This document shows, in pieces, positions 15,608-23,536 of a stretch of DNA of 64,000 bases. The stretch is from Pseudomonadota bacterium (lineage in GTDB: Bacteria; Desulfobacterota; Binatia; Binatales; Binataceae), in assembly GCA_021323675.1 (NCBI GenBank), contig JAJPKP010000017.1:62001-126000 (forward strand). Direction: 5' to 3'. How positions within the stretch are numbered: the first letter of the stretch is position 1; each line of letters opens with the position of its first letter. The notes beneath the pieces were generated by a model, which saw nothing but the letters and a program-made list of their open reading frames with translations, did no database searches and was not told where the DNA came from. The translations under genes were made by a program, and so were the position numbers.

Positions 15608-16213
15608 CTAGTGGCGCGGGTCGCGCGCGGGGGAGGGATCGGCGGCGGGGGCGGCGGTCGGCGCGGGATTCTCCGGCACCTTCAGATCGGCAAGAATCTC
15701 CGCCGAATGCGCTGACGGATCGACCTTCGGGTACACCTTTTCGATCATCCCGTTCTCGTCGATCACATAAGTTATCCGCCGGTCCAGCCCCAAAATCGGT
15801 ATTCCGTTCGCCGCGCCGTACTCCTTTGCGATGGTCTTGTCGGGATCGAGCAGGAGCGGGAACGGGATGCTGTACTTCTTGATAAACGCCTTGTGCGAGT
15901 CGGCCGAGTCGATGCTGCATCCGAGCACCACCAATCCGGCCGCGCGAAACCGCGAGAAACCGTCGCGAAAGGTGCACGCTTCCTTGGTGCATCCCGGAGT
16001 GTCGTCCTTCGGATAGAAGTACAGGACAACCTTGTGGCCGCGCAGGTCGGCAAGCGAGATGGTGCTGACCTGATCGCCTTCGACCATCTGGGTCGAGAAG
16101 GGCGGAGCGACTTCTCCCTGCTTGAGCAATTCGGCGCGCGCGGTGCGCGGCCGCAGCGCCAGAAAAAGCGCGATCAAAACGATGACGATTATTGTGCCGG
16201 CGATCATCTTCAT
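15608..16213 (-). CDS. Membrane-anchored BCP-type peroxiredoxin
   Basis: 201 residues from the ATG at 16213, chosen for its upstream GGGTGA and because it begins with an uncleaved signal-anchor (residues 4-21, hydrophobic). The thiol-peroxidase domain follows: peroxidatic C75 in TPGCTKEAC with the resolving C80 five residues later, the BCP (PrxQ) arrangement, then LGCSIDSADSHKAF and PFPLLLDPDKTIAKEYGA. It should reduce peroxides in the periplasm, using thioredoxin-like partners. It ends with a Pro/Ala-rich tail. Its neighbours, IlvE and poly(A) polymerase, give no clear functional link. Confidence 0.92.
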   Translation of the reverse strand: MKMIAGTIIVIVLIALFLALRPRTARAELLKQGEVAPPFSTQMVEGDQVSTISLADLRGHKVVLYFYPKDDTPGCTKEACTFRDGFSRFRAAGLVVLGCSIDSADSHKAFIKKYSIPFPLLLDPDKTIAKEYGAANGIPILGLDRRITYVIDENGMIEKVYPKVDPSAHSAEILADLKVPENPAPTAAPAADPSPARDPRH

Positions 16214-16289
16214 CGGCGTTTCACCCGCTTTGGTCAATTCGCGAGGGAACCCGCCGGTTCCCGAAAACTGCCGATCGGCTAAACGCGCG

Positions 16290-17216
16290 TCAGACGTAAT
16301 AGAGCCAGCCGCGATATTTCGATTCGCGGCCATGCAAGGCGCCCTGAAAAACCTCTTGAACCTTGCGCGTAACCGGACCCGGCGTGCCGGCTCCGATTTT
16401 GCGGTCGTCGAGCTCGACCACCGGCGTCACCTCGGCCGCGGTGCCGGTCATGAAGGCCTCGTCGGCAACGTAGAGCGCGTCGCGGGCGAAGAATTCCTCG
16501 CGCACCTCAACGCCTCCATCGCGCAGAATCCGTATCACGGCATCGCGCGTTATTCCCGGAAGTATCGAGGTGAGCGGCGGCGTTCGCACTACACCGTCGC
16601 GAATCACGAATATGTTTTCGCCGCTCCCTTCGGCGACGAAGCCCTGGGTGTCAAGCAACAGTGCTTCGTCGTATCCGCCGCGGCGGGCTTCGTAGCCGGC
16701 AAGGATGGAATTTACGTAATGGCCCGAGGCCTTCGCCGCCGGCATCATCGAATTGTGATGGAAGCGCACGAATGAAGAGGTTTTGAGCCGCACTCCCTTG
16801 GTAAGGCCGTCAGCGCCGAGATAGGCGCCCCACGGCCATGCGGCTATCGCGACGCGGGTTTTGTTGCCGCGCGCCGCCAATCCCATCTCGCCCTCGCCGT
16901 AGAACACCAGCGGCCGCAGATAGCATTCGGCGAGCTTGTTTACTCGCACCACGTCGGCGCACGCCTTGAGCAACTCCTCGGAGCTGTACGGCATCGGCAT
17001 TTCCACGATATGGGCCGATTCGACGAGCCGCCGGATGTGCTCGCGGCCGCGAAAGATCGCCGACCGTCCGTCATCAGTCCGATAGCATCGCATCCCCTCG
17101 AATACAGCCAGTCCGTAGTGGAGGCTGTGGGTGAGCACGTGGACGGTGGCCTGATCGTACGGAACCAGGGCGCCATCCATCCATATCTTGTCGCTGCGCA
17201 GGTTATCGGCCGCCAA
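16290..17216 (-). CDS. ilvE: Branched-chain amino acid aminotransferase
   Basis: 308 residues, the usual length for fold-type IV aminotransferases. The start is a TTG at 17216 with GAGG eight bases upstream. Evidence: IWMDGALVPYDQATVHVLTH, LHYGLAVFEGMRCYR, the PLP lysine K162 in AAKASGHYVNS, EGSGENIF, and LPGITRDAVIRILRD. It transfers the amino group between glutamate and Leu, Ile or Val. It is in the same direction as pcnB and the peroxiredoxin, with about 110 bases on its upstream side. Confidence 0.95.
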   Translation of the reverse strand: MAADNLRSDKIWMDGALVPYDQATVHVLTHSLHYGLAVFEGMRCYRTDDGRSAIFRGREHIRRLVESAHIVEMPMPYSSEELLKACADVVRVNKLAECYLRPLVFYGEGEMGLAARGNKTRVAIAAWPWGAYLGADGLTKGVRLKTSSFVRFHHNSMMPAAKASGHYVNSILAGYEARRGGYDEALLLDTQGFVAEGSGENIFVIRDGVVRTPPLTSILPGITRDAVIRILRDGGVEVREEFFARDALYVADEAFMTGTAAEVTPVVELDDRKIGAGTPGPVTRKVQEVFQGALHGRESKYRGWLYYV

Positions 17217-17325
17217 GGGAATGACCTCGCTCGGGAAAGAGTCGGCGCGCGCGGCATCGGCCGCCCCGCCGGTTTGCGCCTCAGACGTTATTCCATCGCA
17301 AAATGCCGGACAAGGCGATGCTAGC

Positions 17326-18687
17326 TCAATCGTCGAGCGTCAGGGATGGTCCGGAGAATTGCGATTGGATCGGTTCCGCGCCGGAGTCGCCGCTTTGTTC
17401 GGGCACGCTCGATGCCTGCCCTGAGGCTGCGGAAGGCGCCGCCGCTGGATGGCGGGGACGGCGGCTTCTTCGCCGCCGTCTGCGCCGCCGGCGCCGGCCG
17501 TCAGGCAAGGGCTGATCGGATGGGGAGTTGCGGCGATGGCTGAAAAAGGTGTCGGGATCGGCCAGAAATCTTTCCAGCCCGCCGACGTCGATTCCGTAGT
17601 TCGGCGCGGTTATCTCAAAGAAGCGCCGCGCATCGGCAAAGTACGGCCGGCGCATCAGGCGCCGCGTTCGCCGGGAAGGCGACGCCAGATGCTCGAACGC
17701 ATCGACGAGCAGCCTCATCCGCTCGGTGTCTGCGCGCGCAAATCCGCGCGTGCGCAACTCCGCGAGCAGATCGAATGCCTCCGGCTCCTCGCGCATCCTG
17801 CGCGACCGCAGCAGATCGATAAACAATGCGCCGAGCACGAAGGCATGGTCGGCCGCCGTACCGCCATCGATCGAGCGGCCCAGCGCTTTCATGTGAAGAA
17901 CCGTGGGCGCGCTCGAGCGATCGTCCGCGTGTGTCTTCAGATGCTCGGAGAGAAACGGCAGCAGCGGCTCGAGCAGCCCCAGCTCCTCCATCAGGATGGT
18001 TGCGCGGCCCGCTTCGGACTGTCCCAGCGTGCGATAGGTCTCTTCCACCAGCCTCGGAACGGAAGCCTTGAGCAGGTCCGCGCGATGGCGCTCGATGGCG
18101 GCGCGCGCGGCGGGTTCGATTTCGAATCCCAGCTTGGCCGCGAACCGCACCGCGCGCATCATCCGCACCGGATCCTCGCGCATCCGAAGTTCAGGATCAC
18201 CGATGGTCCTGATCAAACCCGCGCGCAGATCCTCGACACCGCCGGTGTAGTCGATGACCTGGAAAGTTGCCGGATCGTAAAAAAGCGCGTTGACGGTGAA
18301 GTCGCGCCGGAATGCGTCTTCCTCGGGCGTGCCGAAGGTGTTGTCAACCCGAATCAACGGATCGTCGGTGTCGGCAATATCTTCGCTGCGGCGCCGAAAC
18401 GTCGCGACCTCGATGTTCTTGGGGCCGAAAAAAACGTGGACCAGCCGAAAGCGCCGTCCGATCAGGCGCGAATTGCGGAACAGGTCGCGAACCTGCTGCG
18501 GATGAGCCGATGTGGCGACGTCGAAGTCCTTCGGATGGCGTCCGAGCATCAGGTCGCGAACGCTCCCGCCAACGAGATAGGCGAGATGCCCGGCGTTGAT
18601 CAGGCGGTAAAGGACCTTGAGGACGTTCGGATCGATGTCGCGGCGCGAGATCGGATGGTCAGCGCGTTCGATTATGCAAGGTTCCAA
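17326..18687 (-). CDS. pcnB: Poly(A) polymerase / tRNA nucleotidyltransferase family
   Basis: 453 residues. The nucleotidyltransferase head has LVGGSVRDLMLGRHPKDFDVATSA (Asp pair) and the PcnB-type signature LIGRRFRLVHVFFG, which separates poly(A) polymerase I from CCA-adding enzymes. RRDFTVNALFYD, the REDPVRMMRAVRFAAKLGF segment and a helical body follow. The C-terminus is very basic, with a run of ten arginines near residue 410, then a Pro/Ser/Ala tail. PcnB adds 3' A-tails that speed mRNA decay; the basic tail should help RNA binding. Confidence 0.9.
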   Translation of the reverse strand: MEPCIIERADHPISRRDIDPNVLKVLYRLINAGHLAYLVGGSVRDLMLGRHPKDFDVATSAHPQQVRDLFRNSRLIGRRFRLVHVFFGPKNIEVATFRRRSEDIADTDDPLIRVDNTFGTPEEDAFRRDFTVNALFYDPATFQVIDYTGGVEDLRAGLIRTIGDPELRMREDPVRMMRAVRFAAKLGFEIEPAARAAIERHRADLLKASVPRLVEETYRTLGQSEAGRATILMEELGLLEPLLPFLSEHLKTHADDRSSAPTVLHMKALGRSIDGGTAADHAFVLGALFIDLLRSRRMREEPEAFDLLAELRTRGFARADTERMRLLVDAFEHLASPSRRTRRLMRRPYFADARRFFEITAPNYGIDVGGLERFLADPDTFFSHRRNSPSDQPLPDGRRRRRRRRRRSRRPRHPAAAPSAASGQASSVPEQSGDSGAEPIQSQFSGPSLTLDD

Positions 18688-18815
18688 TTGCGGCTATCAC
18701 GGGTTCGGCGGACAACCCCTTTGCACTTCCGCCCTCGCCTCAGGCCCCGAGACTACCACGCCCGAGGACCATCTTCACCGCCCCCTCTCTCGATCGGGAA
18801 AAACGGCCGGCGAAG

Positions 18816-18854
18816 TGCTCTTAAACAATAAAATTAGCACATCTGTTAAGAGCA
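18816..18854. promoter_or_regulatory. Nine-base inverted repeat (TGCTCTTAA / TTAAGAGCA) upstream of pcnB
   Basis: Perfect 9-base arms at 18816-18824 and 18846-18854 flank an AT-rich 21-base centre in an otherwise GC-rich window. It lies in the 193-base gap between the LLM gene stop and the pcnB start, both on the minus strand. It could be a terminator stem for the LLM gene or an operator/promoter element for pcnB; no strong T-run follows the second arm. Confidence 0.45.
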
Positions 18855-18880
18855 ATCAGGAAGGCTCCGCCCGCCGTCCT

Positions 18881-19837
18881 CTATTTCCACTGGGAGCGGA
18901 CCAGCGGGATGACTTCGCGGGCGAACTGCTCGAGGAGGGCGTCGCGGTCGCGGGGATGGCAGATCGCATCCACTCCGATATCGCGTATTCCGGCCTTGAT
19001 AAGTTCCGCGATCTTCTCCGCCACGTCGGCAGGCGTGCCGAGCACCGCGTATTTTTTGGCGGGCTCGCGAAAATCCATCGCGTAGCGCTTGCTCAGATGC
19101 TCCGCCGCCACGTCGAGCGCGGCTTCATACGACTTCCCCAGCGTGACAAACGCATGAAACGACGTGCCGAAACTCTCGATTTTGCGGCCGGCCTTCTCAG
19201 CTTCGCGCGCGATGAAATCGAGGCCGTCGGCGATTCTCTTCGGCGTGACGACATACGGCATCCATCCGTCGCCATACAGCGCCGCCCGTCTCAGGGCAGA
19301 CTCGGCGCGACCGCCGACCCAGATGGGAGGGCCGCCGGGAGTGGCCGGCTTGGGCTCCATCTTCACCGCACCGAAGCTGAAATAGCGGCCGCGATGCTCG
19401 ACGCTCGGCTCGGTCCATAGCCGCTTGATCACCTGGATAGCCTCGGTGGCGCGGCCGCCGCGCTGCTTTACCGGCACGCCGCAGGCCTCGAATTCAGGGG
19501 GAAACTCTCCGCCCACGCCGATGCCGAAGATGAAGTGTCCGGCGCCCAGCAGGCGGTCGAGCGTCGCGACCATCTTTGCGACGGGCGTCGGATGGCGCAG
19601 CGGCAGGAGGTAGATGCTCGTGCCGTAGGTCAGTTCCGGCCTGAGCGCCGACATATATGTCAATTGGAGCAGCGGATCGCTGATGGGTCCGGTAAAGGCG
19701 ACATGGTCGCCCGACCAGATAACCTCGTAACCCCATCCCGCGACCGCATCGACCGTGCTTCGAGCATGATCGCGGTCGGGCGCGGCAGCCATCACTCCAA
19801 ATCTGATTCGTTTAGCCAGCGGCAGTGAATCGCTCAT
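18881..19837 (-). CDS. LLM-class F420-dependent oxidoreductase
   Basis: 318 residues with a luciferase-like TIM barrel: RIRFGVMAAAPDRDHA, YEVIWSGDHVAFTGPISD, YGTSIYLLPLRHPTPVAKMVATLDRL, and FIFGIGVGGEFPPEFEACGV, the segment typical of F420-dependent TIGR03619-type members. GGPPIWVGGRAESALRRAALYGDGWMPY follows, then a C-terminal LGTPADVAEKIAEL. It oxidises or reduces small organic substrates using F420 or FMN. A second LLM protein of different subtype lies at 53815. The 289 bases upstream contain a possible leftward promoter and the rightward promoter of the next gene. Confidence 0.92.
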   Translation of the reverse strand: MSDSLPLAKRIRFGVMAAAPDRDHARSTVDAVAGWGYEVIWSGDHVAFTGPISDPLLQLTYMSALRPELTYGTSIYLLPLRHPTPVAKMVATLDRLLGAGHFIFGIGVGGEFPPEFEACGVPVKQRGGRATEAIQVIKRLWTEPSVEHRGRYFSFGAVKMEPKPATPGGPPIWVGGRAESALRRAALYGDGWMPYVVTPKRIADGLDFIAREAEKAGRKIESFGTSFHAFVTLGKSYEAALDVAAEHLSKRYAMDFREPAKKYAVLGTPADVAEKIAELIKAGIRDIGVDAICHPRDRDALLEQFAREVIPLVRSQWK

Positions 19838-19969
19838 GTCGAAGGGCGCCTTTCTCCAGGAGAGCTTCGCAAGTCCACGAAATGGAATATCGCGGCGTCA
19901 GGAAATGTCAAATCCCGGCGGAACGCGCTACCGCGGGAAATTATTTTCCGTAAGTTCATGTCTATCTCA

Positions 19970-19999
19970 TTGACAAGTTTTGAGCCATCCGGTTAAGCT
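19970..19999 (+). promoter_or_regulatory. Possible promoter for the beta-helix secreted protein gene
   Basis: A perfect TTGACA (19970-19975) is followed after 18 bases by the weak -10 TAAGCT (19994-19999). This would give a leader of about 120 bases before the ATG at 20127. The surrounding intergenic stretch 19838-20126 holds no other gene-like feature except the stem-loop at 20012. Confidence 0.35.
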
Positions 20000-20011
20000 G
20001 CGCTGCGCATT

Positions 20012-20034
20012 CGCGGGTTCTCCAGAAGACCGCG
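20012..20034. other. Stem-loop in the leader of the beta-helix gene
   Basis: CGCGG at 20012-20016 pairs with CCGCG at 20030-20034, and inner TTC/GAA bases extend the stem around a TCCA-type loop. It lies about 90 bases upstream of the start codon, inside the predicted 5' leader. A role in mRNA stability or attenuation is possible; nothing in the sequence decides it. Confidence 0.3.
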
Positions 20035-20126
20035 GATGGAAATCTGACACGCTCTTCCGGCCCGCCTGCTCCTCGTCAGTTTCTTCACGCGTTTCTGGCT
20101 GGTTCGCTCGATCGGGAGGTGAATGA

Positions 20127-20834
20127 ATGATTCCCAAATCCGCTCGCCTGGCCATCTTCCTTGCCGGCACGCTCGCCATTATCGGCCTCGGCGCCGCGCC
20201 CGGCGGGGCAGAAGACGGTGTAATTGAAATCAACCAGGCGAAGATCAACGCGAGCGGCTTCCCGATTTTCTCGATCACGTCACCGGGCAGCTACAAGCTC
20301 ACCAGCAACCTCACCGTTACCAGCGCGGCTACGGAGGCGATTTCGATCGGCGCGCCCCAGGTCACGCTCGATCTGAACGGTTTCACGATCTCGGGCGCCG
20401 GCATCGCGACTGCCGACATCTTCGCGCAGGCGGGCAGCACGCAGTTCGTGCTCAAGAACGGCACGATCGTCGGCAACTCCACTACCGACTGCCTGCAGCT
20501 TGCCAACACCGACAGCAGCACCATCGACCATGTTACTTTCTCGGGATGCGCGGGCGGGATTGCGATAGGCGCCAACAGCCGGGTAACCGACAGCACGCTG
20601 AATCTTCCATCCGGGGCCAGCGCCGGAATCAACTGCACCGGCAGCGGTTGCCTGGTCGAAAATACCGTAATCAATGCGCCCAACGGATCGTTCCTGCTGT
20701 TTTTTCACGATTCTTCCAGCCTGTACGGAGGGAACGTGATCAACGCCGGCAGCGGTGGCAGCTTCATCGTCGGCGGAGGCACCTCGCAAGGGAACAACGT
20801 CTGCACCTCGGGCGGCGCCAGCAGCAAGTGCTAG
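20127..20834 (+). CDS. Secreted right-handed beta-helix protein
   Basis: 235 residues. The signal peptide (about 1-31) has a basic N-terminus, LAIFLAGTLAIIGLGA as hydrophobic core and cleavage near GGAEDG. The mature part reads as parallel beta-helix rungs: FPIFSITSPGSYKLTSNLTV, AISIGAPQVTLDLNGFTISG, TQFVLKNGTIVGNSTTDCLQ, STIDHVTFSGCAGGIAIG and so on. Four cysteines could form disulphides. GGGAGG lies upstream of the ATG. Such proteins include polysaccharide lyases and surface adhesins; no catalytic residues are obvious, so a structural or carbohydrate-binding role is as likely. Only 29 bases separate it from the next secreted protein. Confidence 0.8.
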   Translation: MIPKSARLAIFLAGTLAIIGLGAAPGGAEDGVIEINQAKINASGFPIFSITSPGSYKLTSNLTVTSAATEAISIGAPQVTLDLNGFTISGAGIATADIFAQAGSTQFVLKNGTIVGNSTTDCLQLANTDSSTIDHVTFSGCAGGIAIGANSRVTDSTLNLPSGASAGINCTGSGCLVENTVINAPNGSFLLFFHDSSSLYGGNVINAGSGGSFIVGGGTSQGNNVCTSGGASSKC

Positions 20835-20863
20835 TTGGCGGTCAGAGCCACCGGTAACAAGTA

Positions 20864-22093
20864 ATGCTGCGGAGGCCGAGAGGATGCACCATTGTGACTG
20901 CCGCAACCGCGGCGGTGCTTCTGGCAAGCGTATCGCGATCCTTTGCGCAGACTCCCCTTGCGCAGATCTGCTTCTCGCCCGACATCACCGTTGATCTGAG
21001 CGGAACGACGCTGGGACCCGAACAGGCTGGATGCGACAATCTGGCCGGCGCAGTGACCGTGCAGAGCTTTCCCGGGATTCAACCCGGCGTCCACGTCACC
21101 GGCTACTTGCCGCTCAGCTCGACGCAGACCCTGCTCACATTCAACGTCACCGCGGCCCTGCCGACCAACGCCAGCGGCGGCATCGTCACGGTTTCGCCGC
21201 GTGACGTTGCGACCTTCAACCCGGCCACGGGTTTCTTCAGCTCAGCACTTTTCTTCCAGGGATCGCTCAACGGTGTGCCGGACGGCGCCCGCATCCGTTC
21301 CTTGAGCATGGATGCCAGCAACAATCTGCTGCTCGCGTTCGACGTAACGACGGCGCTGCCGGGTCCCGGCAGTTCCAGCATCACCGCGAAGCCGGCGGAT
21401 GTGCTCAGGCTCAGCGGCGTATCGCAGCCGTTTTCGGTGCTCTTCGATAGTGCTGCGACTGGCGTTCCGAGCGGGATGAAGGTGACCGGCGCAAGCTTTA
21501 TCAAAGGAAACGGCGACCTGCTCCTGTCATTCGATATTTCAGGCAGCCTGGGCGGCGTGAACTTCGACGGCAACGACGCGGTCGAATTCGCGCCTCCGGC
21601 ATCCGGAAGTGCCTGGTCGGTCGTCGGTCTCGCTTACAACGGAGCCGCGCAGCATTCTGGATGGTCGGGCGGAGAAATTCGTGGCTCGTTCGCGCAGGCG
21701 AAGTCGCCTACTCCGACCGCTACGGCAACTCCCACCGCCACCGCTACTGCCACAGCAACGCCAACTGCCACGGCAACGCCAACGGCTACTGCCACGGCGA
21801 CACGCACTGCCACGCCAACGGCAACGCCCACTGCTACGGCGACGCCGACTGCCACTGCGACTTCAACGTCAACACCAACCGCGACACCGACGCCGGGATG
21901 CAGGCAGCCGAAGGATGAAGACGACTGTAAGAATGGCGGATGGCGGAATTTCTGTGGTCCGACGTTCAAGAACCAGGGTGATTGCGTGAGTTTCGTGGAG
22001 CAAAACGAGCACGCCCGTGACCACGACCACGATCACGATCACGACCGCGACCAGGATCACGATAAAAACGAGAGCGGGCGCGGCGGCCGCTGA
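20864..22093 (+). CDS. Secreted protein with Thr/Ala/Pro repeat stalk, Cys motif and Asp/His tail
   Basis: 409 residues from ATG 20864; a GTG at 20894 with a better ribosome site (AGAGGA) is an alternative. The signal peptide ends near RSFAQ. A beta-rich region (about 30-275) follows with two similar phrases, VTAALPTNASGGIVTVSPRD and VTTALPGPGSSSITAKPAD, suggesting an internal repeat. Residues 283-345 are a TATATP stalk. Then comes a Cys-rich segment with CKNGGW and FKNQGDCVSFV, a short motif I have seen in many secreted proteins of GC-rich bacteria. A tail of alternating Asp and His ends the protein and could bind metal. Overall function is unknown. Confidence 0.78.
   Translation: MLRRPRGCTIVTAATAAVLLASVSRSFAQTPLAQICFSPDITVDLSGTTLGPEQAGCDNLAGAVTVQSFPGIQPGVHVTGYLPLSSTQTLLTFNVTAALPTNASGGIVTVSPRDVATFNPATGFFSSALFFQGSLNGVPDGARIRSLSMDASNNLLLAFDVTTALPGPGSSSITAKPADVLRLSGVSQPFSVLFDSAATGVPSGMKVTGASFIKGNGDLLLSFDISGSLGGVNFDGNDAVEFAPPASGSAWSVVGLAYNGAAQHSGWSGGEIRGSFAQAKSPTPTATATPTATATATATPTATATPTATATATRTATPTATPTATATPTATATSTSTPTATPTPGCRQPKDEDDCKNGGWRNFCGPTFKNQGDCVSFVEQNEHARDHDHDHDHDRDQDHDKNESGRGGR
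21710..21897 (+). repeat. Degenerate tandem repeat coding (T-A/P) stalk
   Basis: About 190 bases of ACn-GCn-ACn-CCn codons repeat with a 6- to 12-base unit and frequent silent changes at third positions. This codes for the Thr/Ala/Pro stalk of the secreted protein. The silent variation points to selection on the protein rather than recent DNA slippage. Confidence 0.8.
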
Positions 22094-22200
22094 TACCAAG
22101 GCGACCAGCGCCATAAGCTAACCGGAGTAGCTGGATAAGACGCGGCGAGCGCAGACGAGTGCGCCGCGCTGCCGGAATTTTTGCGCAATCGTGAGCGTCG

Positions 22201-22223
22201 CCGGGGCAAGGCCCGGATTTTTT
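22201..22223 (+). terminator. Rho-independent terminator after the Thr/Ala/Pro-stalk gene
   Basis: CCGGG (22201-22205 region) pairs with CCCGG ending at 22216 around a short loop, followed by A and six T residues; a second T-run follows a few bases later. It lies about 110 bases after the stop of the secreted protein and before the convergent cold-shock gene. The stem is only five GC pairs. Confidence 0.55.
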
Positions 22224-22256
22224 CACCCCTTTTTTTCGACAGGCTGAGCAGCGCGC

Positions 22257-22457
22257 TTAGGCGCGGCTTACAGCGGAGGCTTGCAGGCCCTTGGGGCCCT
22301 GCGCGACTTCAAACTGGACCTTTTCGCCCTGCTCCAGCGAGCGAAAGCCGTTGCCATCGATGGCGCTGTAGTGGACGAAAACTTCCTGTCCATCTTCCAT
22401 CGTGATGAAGCCGTAGCCCTTTTTAGGGCTGAACCACTTAACCGTACCGGTAGCCAT
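22257..22457 (-). CDS. Cold-shock domain protein (CspA family)
   Basis: 66 residues from ATG 22457; a longer frame reaches 22583 but the usual Csp start fits the family length and has GGGAGG upstream. It reads [18 protein letters not shown] (RNP1 KGYGFI), then EVFVHYSAI (RNP2 VFVHY) and a final [10 protein letters not shown]. Csp proteins bind single-stranded RNA and DNA and loosen mRNA structure in the cold. A second family member lies at 46003. Confidence 0.96.
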   Translation of the reverse strand: MATGTVKWFSPKKGYGFITMEDGQEVFVHYSAIDGNGFRSLEQGEKVQFEVAQGPKGLQASAVSRA

Positions 22458-22478
22458 GTCCCCCGTACCTCCCTGGCA

Positions 22479-22497
22479 GACCCTTCTGAGCAGGGTC
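22479..22497. other. Stem-loop in the 5' leader of the cold-shock gene
   Basis: GACCCT (22479-22484) and AGGGTC (22492-22497) pair perfectly around a seven-base loop, 22 bases upstream of the ATG on the minus strand. Cold-shock mRNAs often have structured leaders that control translation, so this is a plausible regulatory element. The rest of 22498-22674 shows nothing recognisable. Confidence 0.45.
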
Positions 22498-22674
22498 CCG
22501 ACCTGCTCCCGAAGGGCAGCGCCGCGTCCCCTGGCGGCACTGCATAACGGCGCGCATATACCATAAGGCGCGCCGCTTACCAAACGGGCGAAACGAGGCT
22601 ATTCAGGGCGAGATTTGGCGGGCGCAGCCGCATCGAGCGATGAGCGCTTGAGTTAGAAAGTCTGTTTTGTTCGA

Positions 22675-22968
22675 TTAGCCCTGCCATCGGATGATCGGAC
22701 GGGCATGAATATGGCAATGATCCGGAATCTGGCGCATTACTCCGTCGATCACAAATTTGTCTTCGCCATACTTTGCCCGCGCGATCACGGACAGGGCTTC
22801 GATCATGATGGAGCGTTCCTGGTCGGTGGCGTTTGCGCGATGCTCGCCGAGCACGACCATCGGCGTGTCGCACGAATCGCAATCCAGAATCGTGAACTTG
22901 AATGGATGAACGAACTGGGCGTAACGCTGAGTGTACTCGCGCAGCTCGCAAAGCTCACACTTCGCCAT
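22675..22968 (-). CDS. Small HIT-like protein with two CxxC motifs
   Basis: 97 residues. It starts CELC (C4, C7), then FTILDCDSCDTPMVVLGEHR (C30, C33) and ends IPDHCHIHARP. The placing of VVLGEHR and the terminal HxHxH-like HCHIH resembles the HIT superfamily (nucleotide hydrolases and transferases), with a zinc-binding CxxC pair. The protein is shorter than typical HIT proteins (about 110-140) and the central His triad is altered, so catalytic activity is uncertain. It lies in the same direction as the cold-shock gene but is separated by 217 bases. Confidence 0.7.
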   Translation of the reverse strand: MAKCELCELREYTQRYAQFVHPFKFTILDCDSCDTPMVVLGEHRANATDQERSIMIEALSVIARAKYGEDKFVIDGVMRQIPDHCHIHARPIIRWQG

Positions 22969-23021
22969 CGCGATCTCTCGAATGCGGACGCACTAATCCC
23001 GTGGAGTTGACCAAGACACAC

Positions 23022-23053
23022 GACACCCCGCAAGCGGTCGCCCGCGGGGTGTC
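23022..23053. terminator. Strong hairpin between the HIT-like and secreted HTH-like genes
   Basis: GACACCCCGC (23022-23031) and GCGGGGTGTC (23044-23053) form a perfect ten-pair, very stable stem around a 12-base loop. It lies 14 bases after the stop of the 23068 gene, at the place of a terminator, but has no T-run on the minus strand. It may act as a 3' stabiliser or a terminator without U-tract. Confidence 0.55.
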
Positions 23054-23067
23054 ATAACACGCAGCTT

Positions 23068-23361
23068 TTACTTCGAGGTCGGCGAAGGAGCAGCGCCGGC
23101 TTCAGCGGCCCGATCGCCCATCTTCTGGCTCTTCATCTCGGCCTTGGCGGCGGCCTTCGCGTGCCGCTTGCAGCGGTAAACGCTGGAGACAGAAATTTTC
23201 ATGTCGGACGCCACTTCCTTGGCCTTCTTGCCCTGCCCGAGCGCCTGCATGACGGCGTCGCAGTCGACCTTGCTGGCGGCATGAGCCGCAGGCACCGCCA
23301 TCGACAACGACAATGCTACCCCCAAAATTGCGGAAGCAGTGGCAATCGCAAGTTTGCGCAT
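23068..23361 (-). CDS. Small secreted protein containing a helix-turn-helix-like segment
   Basis: 97 residues from ATG 23361 with GGAGGG upstream. A clear signal peptide (1-28) has KLAIATASAILGVALSLS as core and AHA as cleavage site. The mature part contains KKAKEVASDMKISVSSVYR (about 45-63), which matches resolvase/Hin-type helix-turn-helix patterns, flanked by C34 and C64. It ends in an Ala/Lys/Ser-rich tail. DNA binding outside the cytoplasm would be odd, so the helical motif may serve another purpose, or the protein may bind extracellular DNA. No family is recognised. Confidence 0.75.
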   Translation of the reverse strand: MRKLAIATASAILGVALSLSMAVPAAHAASKVDCDAVMQALGQGKKAKEVASDMKISVSSVYRCKRHAKAAAKAEMKSQKMGDRAAEAGAAPSPTSK

Positions 23362-23536
23362 GAGTTTGATTCCCTCCGTTTTTGGCCGTATCGGGCCCTT
23401 CGCTAGTATTCCAGAATCGGCGAAGCGCTGCAAAATGTCCCGCTTCGGCGCGAAATCCCTCGAACACCCGGTCTTCGACGATCTCGCGAGCTGAACCGCG
23501 CCTTGGGAAAATCCGGGTTCACAGTTGAAGAAAACC

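Noticed and set aside
17449-18831. 460-residue open frame on the plus strand
   Set aside because: It lies opposite pcnB, whose motifs are complete; the plus-strand peptide has no recognisable fold or ribosome site.
21710-21897. CRISPR-like or microsatellite array
   Set aside because: Unit length is 6-12 bases with continuous reading frame and no spacers; it is a coding Thr/Ala/Pro stalk.
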